Origin: Pseudomonadota bacterium
Lineage (GTDB): Bacteria > Pseudomonadota > Gammaproteobacteria > Burkholderiales > Casimicrobiaceae
DNA: 64,000 nt
Direction: 5' to 3'
Assembly: GCA_018241785.1 (NCBI GenBank)
Contig: JAFEDF010000112.1
Location: 18,663 to 82,662 of the forward strand
The notes beneath the pieces are model-generated. The model was not told the DNA's origin. It made no database searches and saw only the letters and a list, made by a program, of their open reading frames with translations. The translations under genes were made by a program, and so were the position numbers. Positions 30,664 through 39,753 of this stretch are shown piece by piece (within the stretch, counting starts at the first letter, position 1; each line of letters opens with the position of its first letter).

Positions 30664-31464
30664 GTGCTGATCGTCGCCGAGCGCATCAACGCATCGCGCA
30701 GGGCAATCCGCGCCGCGCTCGAGTCGCTGGATGACGCGGCGATTCAGCGGGAAGCCGAGGCCCAGGATCGGGCGGGGGCGCACTACATCGATGTCAACGG
30801 CGGCACCTTTCCGGGGCGCGAGGCGGAGCTATTGACATGGCTGGTGGACATCGTCCAGGCCGTGACCGACAAGCCGCTGTGTCTCGACTCGCCCGATCCG
30901 GCCGCGCTCGCCGCCGCGCTGCCGAAGATTCGCAGCCGGCCGCCGATGATCAACTCGATCAACCTCGAGCGCGAGCGCTACGAGCGGATCCTGCCGCTCG
31001 CCGTCGAGCACCGCGCGAAGCTGGTCGCGCTCTGCCAGGGTGAGGCGATCCCGGCCACCAGCTCCGTGCAGAAGGTCGAGCTTGCCTCGACGCTGGTCGA
31101 GCGGCTCGTCGGCGCCGGCATCGCGATCGACGACATCTATGTCGACCCGCTGGTCTTTCCGCTCGGAACCGATCCGCATTCGGCGCGCGCGACGATCGAC
31201 GCCATCGCCGTCATCATGGAACGCTTCCCAGGGGTGCACACGATCTGCGGGCTGACCAACGTCTCCCATGGGCTGCCGGCGCGCAAGCTCGTCAACCGGA
31301 CGTTCCTCGTCGCTGCGATGAGCCGCGGCATGGACGCGGCGATCCTCGACCCGACCGACCGCGAACTGGTGGCAGCGCTGCACGCTGCGCGCGCCGTGTC
31401 CGGGAAGGATGAATACTGCATGGAGTTGATCAGCGCCTTCCGTGAAGGCGTCCTGGGCGGGTAA
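30664..31464 (+). CDS. AcsE-like methyl-THF:corrinoid methyltransferase (MeTr)
   Basis: A 266-residue pterin-binding TIM barrel closely patterned on AcsE of acetogens: LIVAERINAS, LCLDSPDP, MINSINLERER, IYVDPLVFPLG, GLTNVSHGLP and LVNRTFLVAAM. It exchanges methyl groups between THF and a corrinoid protein; in this setting it probably makes methyl-THF. The start is GTG at 30664, preceded by GGGGAG. It matches the functional slot of CmuB or MtvA. It lies 43 bp after the methyltransferase gene. Confidence 0.92.
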   Translation: MLIVAERINASRRAIRAALESLDDAAIQREAEAQDRAGAHYIDVNGGTFPGREAELLTWLVDIVQAVTDKPLCLDSPDPAALAAALPKIRSRPPMINSINLERERYERILPLAVEHRAKLVALCQGEAIPATSSVQKVELASTLVERLVGAGIAIDDIYVDPLVFPLGTDPHSARATIDAIAVIMERFPGVHTICGLTNVSHGLPARKLVNRTFLVAAMSRGMDAAILDPTDRELVAALHAARAVSGKDEYCMELISAFREGVLGG

Positions 31465-31492
31465 TCAGCGACCGGATGCGGGGGGTTAGAAA

Positions 31493-33376
31493 ATGCCGCG
31501 CGTCACCTTCCATCCCGACTCACGCAGCGTCGACGTGCGGGGCGGCGAGCGCCTGCTGACGGCGGCGTGGAAGGCGGGTGTCGGCATCAAGTCGGTCTGT
31601 GGCGGGCATGGCAAGTGCGCAAGCTGCCTCGTGGAGGTCGACGCCACCGCAACGCCGCCCGATGCGCTGACGCCGATCGGCGCAACCGAGCGCGAACTCC
31701 TGCCCGCCGATGCGGCTCAGCGCAGTTTTCGGCTTGCCTGCCTGTGCAGTATCAACGGGGACGTCACGCTCGCAGTTCCCCCGGAAAGCCAGGCGGTGCG
31801 CAACGCCCCGCGCAAGCCCTACACGGTTACTGACGTCGAGCCGCATCCTATCGTGTCACAAAGGATCGTCGGCGTGCCCGGTGCGTGGGAGCCGCCGCTG
31901 CGCTCGCTCACCGAGCGGATTGCCGGTGCGCTCGCGGCCGCGGCCGGCCGCAGGACGATCGAGCTGCCGGTCAACGTGGTGGCGGCCTACTCGGGCCACA
32001 AGGACTTCGACTCGGCGCGCGAGGTGACGGCAACCCTCCATGCCGAGCGGCACGTGATCGCGCTGACGGCGGGTCGCCATGACGCGCTCTACGGGGTGGC
32101 GATCGACGTCGGCACCACCTCGGTCGTGGTGTTCCTTTGCGATCTCATCCGCGGTCGCATGGTTGGCATGCGCACCGCTGCCAACCCGCAAGCGATCTTC
32201 GGTGAGGATGTCATCTCGCGCATGACGCACATCCAGCACGATCCCGAAACCCTGGGAGAGATGCGCCGGCGGCTGATCGACGAGCTCAACACGCTGATCG
32301 ACGAGATCGCCCGTGAGGCGGGGATCGGGCTCGCCGCGATTGCCGATGCGGTAATCGTAGGCAATCCAACGATGCAGCACATCCTGCTCGGTGTGAATCC
32401 CGAGCCGCTCGGCCGAGGGCCCTACCTGCCGGTGTGGCCCGAGGGGGTCGAGATCGAAGCAGCCGAGCTCGGGCTCGGCGTGCTGCCCCGTGCGCGGGTG
32501 TTCGTCTTTCCGTCGATTGCCGGGTACATCGGCGGCGACACGCTGGCCGCGTTGCTCACGCGCGACCGCGAGTTCTACCGGGGCAGCCATCTGCTCGTCG
32601 ACGTCGGCACCAACGGCGAGGTGGTCCTTGCGCACGACGGCGAGCTCATTGCAACGTCGTGCGCGACCGGGCCGGTATACGAGGGCGCGCACATCCACTG
32701 CGGCGTGCGCGCGGTACCCGGCGCGATCGAACGCGTGTGGGTCGAACCCGGCGGCAGGATCCGCCACGCGATCATCCGGGAGGCGGACGGCAAAGGCGAT
32801 CCAAGACCTGTCGGCCTGTGCGGCTCGGGCGTCATTTCGAGTGTCGCCGCATTGCTCGGCGCAGGATTGATCGCCGAAGACGGCAGCGTGGCTGCGCCCG
32901 GATTCCACCCGCAGCTGCGAATGGCGAATGGCGGGCACGCGCCGGAGATCCTGCTGGTGGGTGCGCGCTACGCACGAACCGGCCGCGATATCGTGCTCAC
33001 CCAGGCCGACGTCCGCGGCGTCCAGCTCGGCAAGTCGGCGCTGCGCACCGGAATCGAGATCCTGCTCGCGGACCGGAACATCTCGCAGCTCGATCGCGTC
33101 CACCTCGCAGGAACGTTCGGCAATCACCTCGAGCCGGAGGACATCGTGAAGATCGGCCTCGTTCCGCCGCTGCCGGTCGAGCGCATCCGCTCGATCGGCA
33201 ACGCCGCCGGTGACGGAGCCCGCATGGCTCTGTTCAACCGCAACCATCGTCGACGGGCCATCGCGCTCGCGCGAAGGATTCGCGTCGTCGAGCTCTCGCT
33301 GCGCGACGACTTCCAGGATCTCTTCGTGATGCACACTGCGCTCGCACCCGCGCCACCCGCACTCGAGGCAGCCTAG
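31493..33376 (+). CDS. RACo-type reductive activator of corrinoid proteins (ferredoxin + ASKHA)
   Basis: A 627-residue protein. Residues 1-95 are a plant-type [2Fe-2S] domain (Cys36, Cys42, Cys45, Cys83). The remainder is the DUF4445/ASKHA ATPase region with VAIDVGTTSVVVF, VDVGTNGEVVLA, ATGPVYEGAHI and HLAGTFGNHLEPED. Such RACo/RamA-like enzymes use ATP hydrolysis to reduce inactive Co(II) corrinoid back to Co(I). It follows the MeTr gene by 28 bp. Its presence shows the corrinoid proteins are meant to work with oxidative inactivation. Confidence 0.93.
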   Translation: MPRVTFHPDSRSVDVRGGERLLTAAWKAGVGIKSVCGGHGKCASCLVEVDATATPPDALTPIGATERELLPADAAQRSFRLACLCSINGDVTLAVPPESQAVRNAPRKPYTVTDVEPHPIVSQRIVGVPGAWEPPLRSLTERIAGALAAAAGRRTIELPVNVVAAYSGHKDFDSAREVTATLHAERHVIALTAGRHDALYGVAIDVGTTSVVVFLCDLIRGRMVGMRTAANPQAIFGEDVISRMTHIQHDPETLGEMRRRLIDELNTLIDEIAREAGIGLAAIADAVIVGNPTMQHILLGVNPEPLGRGPYLPVWPEGVEIEAAELGLGVLPRARVFVFPSIAGYIGGDTLAALLTRDREFYRGSHLLVDVGTNGEVVLAHDGELIATSCATGPVYEGAHIHCGVRAVPGAIERVWVEPGGRIRHAIIREADGKGDPRPVGLCGSGVISSVAALLGAGLIAEDGSVAAPGFHPQLRMANGGHAPEILLVGARYARTGRDIVLTQADVRGVQLGKSALRTGIEILLADRNISQLDRVHLAGTFGNHLEPEDIVKIGLVPPLPVERIRSIGNAAGDGARMALFNRNHRRRAIALARRIRVVELSLRDDFQDLFVMHTALAPAPPALEAA

Positions 33377-33383
33377 GAGACCC

Positions 33384-34808
33384 ATGCGTGCGGCGCGCTA
33401 CTGGTCGGTACGGCACGCGGGCGTGCTCGAACGTGGCTACGGCGCGTTCACGCGCATGCTGTCGGTCCTCGGGCCGGCCGCACGCACGCTCGGCCTGAGG
33501 CGGCTGGAGCGGCCGGTCGCGCGTGTCGAGCGTCTGGTCAAAGGCTTCCTGTTCGACTGCAGCATGTGCGGTGACTGCGCGCTTTCGCACAATGGCATGG
33601 CCTGTCCGATGAACTGCCCGAAGGGAGTGCGCAACGGCCCCTGCGGCGGCGTGCGAGCCGATGGTACCTGTGAAGTGAGGCCGGAGATGCGCTGCGTCGG
33701 TCTCGAAGGCTGGCGTGGCGCTTCGCGAATGCGTCGAGGCCGCCGTCCAGTCGAGCCGGCCGCACCGGCCGATCATCGCCGCGCGGGCCGCTCGACGTGG
33801 ATCGCGCTGCTCGAGGAAAGCGCACCGGCCGGCCCCGGCAGCGACAACGCGCGGCCGGCGTCGCCAGCAAGTGCGCTGCAGGCCTTGCTCGAGCACGGCA
33901 GCTTCGCAGTAACCGCCGAGCTCTCCCCGCCCGACTCTGCCGATCCCGCCGACGTTCTGGCTCGCCTCGCACCGTTCCGGGGCAGCGTCGACGCGCTCAA
34001 CGTCACGGATGCCTCGGGCGCCAACTGTCACACATCGAGCCTCGCGGCATCGGTGCTGCTCCGCGAAGCCGGCTGCGAGCCGATCCTGCAGGTCACCTGC
34101 CGCGACCGCAACCGCATAGCGATACAGGGCGACCTGCTCGGCGCCGCCACGCTCGGTATCCGCAATGTGCTGTGCCTGACCGGCGACCATGTCGGCAACG
34201 GCGACCATCCCGGCGCGAAGCACGTGGGCGACCTCGATAGCGTCACCTTGCTGGCAACGGCGCGGAAAATGCGGGATGCCGGGGAGTTCCTGTCGGGGCG
34301 CAAGCTCACCTGCGCGCCGTCGCTGTTCCTCGGGGCAGCGGGCAATCCGTTCGCCGGAGGAACCGAGCTGCGTATCGAGCGGCTGCAGCGCAAGGTTGCG
34401 GCAGGCGCGCAGTTCGTCCAGACACAGTACTGCTTCGACCTCGAAGCGCTCGACGATTTCATGCGCAGCGTGCGTGCAGACGGATTGCATCAGCGTGTGC
34501 ACATACTGATCGGAGTCGGGCCGATCGCATCGGCGAAGACTGCACGGTGGCTGCGCAGCAACGTACCTGGTGTGCGCATACCCGACGCGGTGGTGCAGCG
34601 CATGGAGAGCGCCCGCGATCCGCGCGAGGAAGGGCGGCGGCTGTGCATCGAGCTGATCCGGGGTGTCCGCCAGATCGAAGGTGTTGCGGGGGTGCACATC
34701 ATGGCGTATCGCCAGGAGGCGATGATCGGCTCGATCATTGCCGATTCGAACGTGCTGGGGGGGCGGCTGCCGCTCTTCAAGGCATCGCCGGAACCGGCGT
34801 TCGCCTGA
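33384..34808 (+). CDS. MetV-MetF fusion: Cys-rich domain plus 5,10-methylene-THF reductase
   Basis: A 474-residue fusion. Residues 45-105 contain eight cysteines (59, 62, 65, 74, 78, 87, 96 and 104) in the pattern of the methylenetetrahydrofolate reductase C-terminal/MetV domain. Residues 165-465 are a MetF TIM barrel (FAVTAELSPPDSAD; DALNVTDASGAN; VLCLTGDHVGNGDHPGAK). MetV normally is a separate subunit that helps MetF use ferredoxin or other donors in acetogens. The fusion would connect an iron-sulfur domain to methyl-THF oxidation. It starts 7 bp after the activator stop. Confidence 0.85.
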   Translation: MRAARYWSVRHAGVLERGYGAFTRMLSVLGPAARTLGLRRLERPVARVERLVKGFLFDCSMCGDCALSHNGMACPMNCPKGVRNGPCGGVRADGTCEVRPEMRCVGLEGWRGASRMRRGRRPVEPAAPADHRRAGRSTWIALLEESAPAGPGSDNARPASPASALQALLEHGSFAVTAELSPPDSADPADVLARLAPFRGSVDALNVTDASGANCHTSSLAASVLLREAGCEPILQVTCRDRNRIAIQGDLLGAATLGIRNVLCLTGDHVGNGDHPGAKHVGDLDSVTLLATARKMRDAGEFLSGRKLTCAPSLFLGAAGNPFAGGTELRIERLQRKVAAGAQFVQTQYCFDLEALDDFMRSVRADGLHQRVHILIGVGPIASAKTARWLRSNVPGVRIPDAVVQRMESARDPREEGRRLCIELIRGVRQIEGVAGVHIMAYRQEAMIGSIIADSNVLGGRLPLFKASPEPAFA

Positions 34809-34815
34809 CCAGGAG

Positions 34816-35574
34816 ATGCCCGTGCCCGCTCAATCCAGTCATTCGCGCCCGACCGTCGTCATCTCGTGCAAGGTCCTCGAGAACCTGCTCGGCAAGCGCC
34901 TGCCGTCGGACGTACCCGCAGTGTGGCTCGACATCATGCTGCATAACTCTCCGAAGCGGCTCGGTGCGGCGGTCCAGGAGCGCATCGACGAGCTGACCGA
35001 GCCGAGCTTCGTGATCGTCGGCTATGGTCTCTGCGGCAACGGCCTGGTCGGCGTCAAGTCACGAGAGCACACGCTCGTCATCCCGCGTACGCACGATTGC
35101 GTCGCGATTTTCCTCGGCTCGCATCAGCGGTACGTCCAGCGCTTCTTCGCGAGCCCCAACACCTACTATCTGACCAAGGGCTGGATCGACGCGCGCGACG
35201 AGCCGCTCAGCGACTACCGCGACTACGTGAAGGAATTCGACGAGGAGACTGCCGACTACCTGTTCCAGATGAAGTACCAGCACTACCGCAGGGTCTGTCT
35301 GGTCGGGTTCTCGCAGCAGGAGCTCGACGACTATCGGGCGCAGGCGAGCGAGGTCGCGGGCTTCATGCGCGAGCGCTTCGGTGAAGTCGAATACGAGGAG
35401 ACACTGGGGTCGACCGGGTTGATCGAGAACCTCGTGCGCAACGGTGCGGGCCCGGACGGCGCGGACGAGGAGTTCGTCGTGATCCCCCCCGGTGGCGAGA
35501 TCACGATGGCGCACTTCATGCGCCCCGGCGAGGCGGTCCCCGCTCCATGCGCACGCAGCGAGCGCGCCACCTGA
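34816..35574 (+). CDS. DUF1638 protein
   Basis: A 252-residue protein with the DUF1638 features VISCKVLENLL, GYGLCGNGLVGV, IPRTHDCVAIFLGS and GWID near the middle. DUF1638 genes often accompany corrinoid methyltransferase clusters in archaea and acetogens, but the activity is unknown. The ATG at 34816 touches the AGGAG ribosome site; the GTG at 34822 (two codons in) has the better spacing (6 bp) and is probably the real start. It ends the plus-strand operon; the next genes are convergent. Confidence 0.82.
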   Translation: MPVPAQSSHSRPTVVISCKVLENLLGKRLPSDVPAVWLDIMLHNSPKRLGAAVQERIDELTEPSFVIVGYGLCGNGLVGVKSREHTLVIPRTHDCVAIFLGSHQRYVQRFFASPNTYYLTKGWIDARDEPLSDYRDYVKEFDEETADYLFQMKYQHYRRVCLVGFSQQELDDYRAQASEVAGFMRERFGEVEYEETLGSTGLIENLVRNGAGPDGADEEFVVIPPGGEITMAHFMRPGEAVPAPCARSERAT

Positions 35575-35586
35575 AGCGGGCCGCGC

Positions 35587-36447
35587 TCAGCCGCGCGCAG
35601 GCAGCGCGCGCGGGTCGTTGTAGCTCTCGACGCCGGTACCACGGTAGAGGATGCGCGCGTTGCGCTCGGCGATACGTTTGTGCAGAGCGACGAAATCGGG
35701 ATCCATGTCGCGCATAGGGCGTGGCTCGAGTTCGAAGTGATGGTGACGATCGAGGCCGCGCACCAGCGTCGCGCTGTCCTCGCCTGCAACCTGCGACACG
35801 TCGGTCGGGATGTAGCGGATGGCAAAGCCGATGCGCCGGTCGCTCGAGGGGTTGGGGGGCGAGCCGTGCACCAGCCGCACGTGGTGCAGCGACATCTCGC
35901 CCGGCTCGAGGGTGACCGTCACCGCCTTCGAGGTATCGACGTCGACCGCCACCTCCTGCCCGCGCGTCAACAGGTTGTCACGCGAGAAGGTGTCGCGGTG
36001 CGGGATCTGGTCGGACGTGTGCGTGCCCGGAATGAAGCCCATTGCGCCGTTGGCGCTGGTGCTCGGCGTCAACGCCACCCATGCGGTGACCACGTCGGGC
36101 CGGCTCAATCCCCAGTATGTCGAGTCCTGGTGCCACGAAACAAACGCCGGGTTGTTGGCCTCCTTGATGAAGAAGTTGGTGGTCCAGCACAGGAGGTCTC
36201 CGCCGTAGAGGTCAGCTACCGCATCGACGATGCGTGCCTCACGCACCAGGTCGCCGAGCCAGGCGAACAACAGGTGCGACTTGTGACGCAGGTCACCGGA
36301 CAGCGGACCTCCGCTCGCCGCCTCGAACGCCTCCAGTCTGCGGCGCAGCGCAATGGCGTCACCCTCCTCCATCACGCGAATGGGGAACACGCATCCGTCG
36401 CGGTGGTAGGTATCGATTTGTGCAGGAGTCAGCACGTTGGGCATCAT
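35587..36447 (-). CDS. phytanoyl-CoA dioxygenase (PhyH)-family oxygenase, copy 1
   Basis: A 286-residue Fe(II)/2-oxoglutarate oxygenase of the PhyH family. The iron site is HxD in SWHQDSTYW plus the distal His in VHGSPPN; the Arg in SDRRIGF binds 2-oxoglutarate. It lies 11 bp downstream of livF on the same strand, so it is the last gene of the transporter operon. Related enzymes hydroxylate lipids, betaines and phosphonates. The substrate is probably linked to the imported compound. It needs O2, in contrast to the corrinoid chemistry. Confidence 0.87.
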   Translation of the reverse strand: MMPNVLTPAQIDTYHRDGCVFPIRVMEEGDAIALRRRLEAFEAASGGPLSGDLRHKSHLLFAWLGDLVREARIVDAVADLYGGDLLCWTTNFFIKEANNPAFVSWHQDSTYWGLSRPDVVTAWVALTPSTSANGAMGFIPGTHTSDQIPHRDTFSRDNLLTRGQEVAVDVDTSKAVTVTLEPGEMSLHHVRLVHGSPPNPSSDRRIGFAIRYIPTDVSQVAGEDSATLVRGLDRHHHFELEPRPMRDMDPDFVALHKRIAERNARILYRGTGVESYNDPRALPARG

Positions 36448-36458
36448 CGCCTCCTTCC

Positions 36459-37163
36459 TCAGTTGTCGAGGTAATTCCGGCGCACCGCCTCGTTGCCGGC
36501 GAGCTCGGCGCCGGTCCCTTCGAGGGACACGCGTCCCGTCTCGAGCACGTAGGCGCGATCGGCGACGGCGAGCGCCATTCCCGCATTCTGTTCGGCCAGC
36601 AGGACGGTAAGTCCCTGTTCCGCGAGCTTGCGGATCGTCAGGCTGATCTCGTCGACGATCCGCGGAGCAAGACCGAGCGTTGGCTCATCGAGCAGCAGAC
36701 AGCGCGGTCGCGAAAGAAGGCCGCGGGCGATCGCCAGCATTTGCTGCTCGCCGCCCGACATCGACCCTGCCTTCTGGCCGCGCCGTTCGGCAAGGCGCGG
36801 GAACATCGCGTAGGCCTTGTCGAGGTCATCATCGAGGCGATTGCGGTCACGCCGATGATAGGCCCCCATCAGGAGATTTTCCGACACGGTGAAGCGCGGA
36901 AAGACCTGCCGGCCTTCGGGCACCAGCACGATGCCGCCGGCGACGCGCTGATCGGTCGCCTGCCCCTCGAGACTCGCGCCGGCGAAGCGGATGGTCCCGG
37001 CGGTGCAAGCCTTGAGACCCATGATGGTGCGCAGCGTCGTGGTCTTGCCGGCGGCATTGGAGCCCACCAGCGATACCACCTCGCCCTCGCGTATGTTGAG
37101 GCTGACGCCCTTCAGCACGTGATTCTTGGCGTAGTGGACGTCGATTCGGTCGAGCTCAAGCAT
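36459..37163 (-). CDS. branched-chain-type ABC transporter ATP-binding protein LivF
   Basis: A 234-residue ATPase with Walker A GSNAAGKTT, signature MSGGEQQML and Walker B LLLDEPTLG, and the short C-terminus typical of LivF. It works as a heterodimer with the LivG-like protein. Its start overlaps the end of livG by 8 bp. Earlier in-frame ATGs lie inside livG and are not used. Confidence 0.93.
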   Translation of the reverse strand: MLELDRIDVHYAKNHVLKGVSLNIREGEVVSLVGSNAAGKTTTLRTIMGLKACTAGTIRFAGASLEGQATDQRVAGGIVLVPEGRQVFPRFTVSENLLMGAYHRRDRNRLDDDLDKAYAMFPRLAERRGQKAGSMSGGEQQMLAIARGLLSRPRCLLLDEPTLGLAPRIVDEISLTIRKLAEQGLTVLLAEQNAGMALAVADRAYVLETGRVSLEGTGAELAGNEAVRRNYLDN

Positions 37164-37923
37164 GGCCGGGACCGAGGTAGGCGTCGACCACTGAACGCTC
37201 GCGCAGGACATCGCCGGGCGGGCCTTCGGCGATCTTGGCGCCGTGATGGATGACGATCGCGCGATCGGCGAGCCGGCCGAGAAAACCGACCCGATGGTCG
37301 ATCACCACGAGCGTCGTGCCGTGGGTGCGAAGATCGCGCAGGACCTCATCGAGGTTGCGGATCTCGTCCTGGCCGAGCCCGCTGCCGGGCTCATCGAGCA
37401 GCAGCACCCTGGGCTCGCACATCAGCGCCATGGCGACCCCAAGCATCTTTTCGCCACCGTACGAGAGGCTCTTCGCCGGCTGGTCGCGCACCGACCCCAG
37501 ACGGCAGAGCGCAAGTACGCGCTCGATGCGCTCGTGCAGGTCATCGTCGCTACCGTGACGTGCAGGCAGCAGGGTGGCAACGCGCCGCCAGCCGGCACGG
37601 CGCTTGAGCCGCAGGTGCCCGGCGACGGCCACATTCTCGAAGACCGTCAATTCCCCGAAGAGCTGCGGGTTCTGGAACGTCTTGACGATGCCACCCGCGG
37701 CGATCTCGTGCGGGCGGCGGCCGATCAGGTCCTCGCCCGCCCACACGAGCCGTCCCGACGTCGGCTGGTAGACGCCCGAGATCAGGTTGAGCAGCGTCGT
37801 TTTCCCCGAGCCGTTCGGACCGAAGATACCGAGGATGTCGCCTTCGGCCAGGGTGAACGAGAGGTCGGACACGGCGGTGAGACCACCGAAACGTTTGGTG
37901 AGGTTACGAATTTCAAGCAGCAT
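37156..37923 (-). CDS. branched-chain-type ABC transporter ATP-binding protein LivG
   Basis: A 255-residue ATPase with Walker A GPNGSGKTTL, signature LSYGGEKML and Walker B VLLLDEPGSGL. The C-terminus (VVDAYLG) is the LivG hallmark. The signature Gly-Gly-Glu is present. The start overlaps the livM stop by 11 bp. Confidence 0.93.
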   Translation of the reverse strand: MLLEIRNLTKRFGGLTAVSDLSFTLAEGDILGIFGPNGSGKTTLLNLISGVYQPTSGRLVWAGEDLIGRRPHEIAAGGIVKTFQNPQLFGELTVFENVAVAGHLRLKRRAGWRRVATLLPARHGSDDDLHERIERVLALCRLGSVRDQPAKSLSYGGEKMLGVAMALMCEPRVLLLDEPGSGLGQDEIRNLDEVLRDLRTHGTTLVVIDHRVGFLGRLADRAIVIHHGAKIAEGPPGDVLRERSVVDAYLGPGHA

Positions 37924-38890
37924 GGCGCGGCCGTTCAGGAGTCTGTGGAGCGCGCGACGGTCTGCGCAGGCCGGTCACGAGGACGCCGACGATACCCCGT
38001 GGCATCACGAGGATCGTCAGGATCAGGATCAGGCCGTAGATCAGCAGCCGCGCCTCGGCGTTGACGTTGATCACGTGCGGAAGCGCAGTCAGCACCAGTG
38101 CGCCGACGATAGGGGCCGCGACGTATCGGCTGCCGCCAAGCAGCGCCATCGCGATGATCGCGAGCGACTGGTCGATCGAGAAGTAGTGTGGGTCGATGTA
38201 GCTGATATAGAACGAGTACAGGCTGCCGGCCACTGCGGCACCGGCGTTGGCGGCGACGAAGGCGATCAGCTTGTAGCGAAACACGTTGATGCCGAGTGTG
38301 TCGGCGAGATCGTCGTTGAGCCGGATCGAGGCGAAGCAGCGCCCCATCCACGAGTGTACGATGCGCGAGTAGAACCCGACCGCCAGCACCACCGCGACCA
38401 GCGACAGGTAGTACCACATCATGGTGCCCTGCACGGGCACGACGCCGCGGCCCGGGATCCACAGCGTCGGCGTCAGCGTGAAGTTGATGCCGAGCGAGCC
38501 GTTGGTGAAGCTGTTCCAGTTGAGGATCACGAGTCGGAACAGCTCCGAGAACGCCAGGGTGACGATCGCGAAGTACAGTTCGCGCAGATTGAAGCGGAAG
38601 CAGATCGTGCCGATGACGAGCGATACCAGCGAGACGAACACGACCCCCACCACCATCCCGAGCCAGAACGGAACGCCCCAGTGCGCCATCGCGAGGTAGG
38701 TTGCATATGCCGACAACCCGAAAGCCGCGGCGTGGAACAGTGAAAGCTGGCCGGTGAAGCCGAAGATCAGGTTGAAACTGACGGCCAGGATCCCGAGCAG
38801 GTAAGTGAAGATCAGAATGGTCAGCACCACGTTGTTGTGGATGACCAGCGGCACCAGCACCAGCGGGACCCAGAGCAGGAGCAGTTTCAT
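37913..38890 (-). CDS. branched-chain-type ABC transporter permease LivM
   Basis: A 325-residue inner-membrane permease with about nine helices. The cytoplasmic EAA-like loop GRCFASIRLNDDLADTLGIN contacts the ATPases. LivM partners LivH in the translocation pore. The start at 38890 overlaps the livH stop by 4 bp. Confidence 0.92.
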   Translation of the reverse strand: MKLLLLWVPLVLVPLVIHNNVVLTILIFTYLLGILAVSFNLIFGFTGQLSLFHAAAFGLSAYATYLAMAHWGVPFWLGMVVGVVFVSLVSLVIGTICFRFNLRELYFAIVTLAFSELFRLVILNWNSFTNGSLGINFTLTPTLWIPGRGVVPVQGTMMWYYLSLVAVVLAVGFYSRIVHSWMGRCFASIRLNDDLADTLGINVFRYKLIAFVAANAGAAVAGSLYSFYISYIDPHYFSIDQSLAIIAMALLGGSRYVAAPIVGALVLTALPHVINVNAEARLLIYGLILILTILVMPRGIVGVLVTGLRRPSRAPQTPERPRHAA

Positions 38891-39750
38891 CGGCTGCTCA
38901 CCGCGAACAGGCCGGCCGGCTTGAATAGCAGGATCAGCACCAGGAATACGAGACCGTAGGCATCGTTGTACGCCGAGGGCAGGAAGATCGAGCCGACGCC
39001 CTCGGCGACGCCGATGATGATGCCACCCGCGAACGAGCCCATGACGCTGCCGATGCCGGCGAGGATGGCCGCCTCGACCCCCTTCAGGATGTATCCGGCG
39101 CCGATCTCCGGGGTGATCGAGTAGAGACTCGCGTAGAGGCCGCCGCCGAGTCCCGCGAGTGCCGCCGAGTAAGCCGCCACGCCCGCCTGCAACACCTTGG
39201 TGCGCACCCCCATCAGCGCGGCAGCCTCCGGATTCTGCGCGTAGGCGTAAGCGGCACGTCCCGCCCACGTACGGGTGAGCGCAGCGTAGGTGAACAGGAT
39301 CACGAGCAGCAGCACGCCGAATACGACCGCCTTCATCTTGGGAACGATGACCCCGCCGACACGGAATACGCCCGGGAGCACGTAGTGCATGTTCTGCGGT
39401 GTCGTCGTCCACACCATCAGCACGATGGCGACGATCACGGAAATCAGCCCGATCGACACGATCAGGCCGTTGATCAGGTTGTTGCGGGTGAAGCGGAAAA
39501 GCACCTGGTCGGCGACGAGGCCGACCAGGGCGATCGCGAGGGTCGCAAGCACGACGGCCAGGGGATACGGGATCCCCAGGCCGTCGCTGAAGTACCACGT
39601 GAAGTAGGCCCCCAGCATCATGAATGCGCCGAGGGCGAAGTTCACGATGCCGGTGATGCCGAACGTCAGCGTCACGCCGAGGGCGATGATGGCGTAAAGC
39701 GTCCCGACAATGACGCCGTTGAGCAGCTGGCCGACTACGAGCTGCAGCAT
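38887..39750 (-). CDS. branched-chain-type ABC transporter permease LivH
   Basis: A 287-residue permease with eight predicted helices and the family opening LLNGVIVGTLYAIIALGVTLTFG. The EAA-like loop is GRAAYAYAQNPEAAALMGV. It follows the substrate-binding protein gene by 3 bp. With the two ATPases and binding protein, a complete five-part importer is present. Confidence 0.93.
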   Translation of the reverse strand: MLQLVVGQLLNGVIVGTLYAIIALGVTLTFGITGIVNFALGAFMMLGAYFTWYFSDGLGIPYPLAVVLATLAIALVGLVADQVLFRFTRNNLINGLIVSIGLISVIVAIVLMVWTTTPQNMHYVLPGVFRVGGVIVPKMKAVVFGVLLLVILFTYAALTRTWAGRAAYAYAQNPEAAALMGVRTKVLQAGVAAYSAALAGLGGGLYASLYSITPEIGAGYILKGVEAAILAGIGSVMGSFAGGIIIGVAEGVGSIFLPSAYNDAYGLVFLVLILLFKPAGLFAVSSR

Positions 39751-39753
39751 GTC

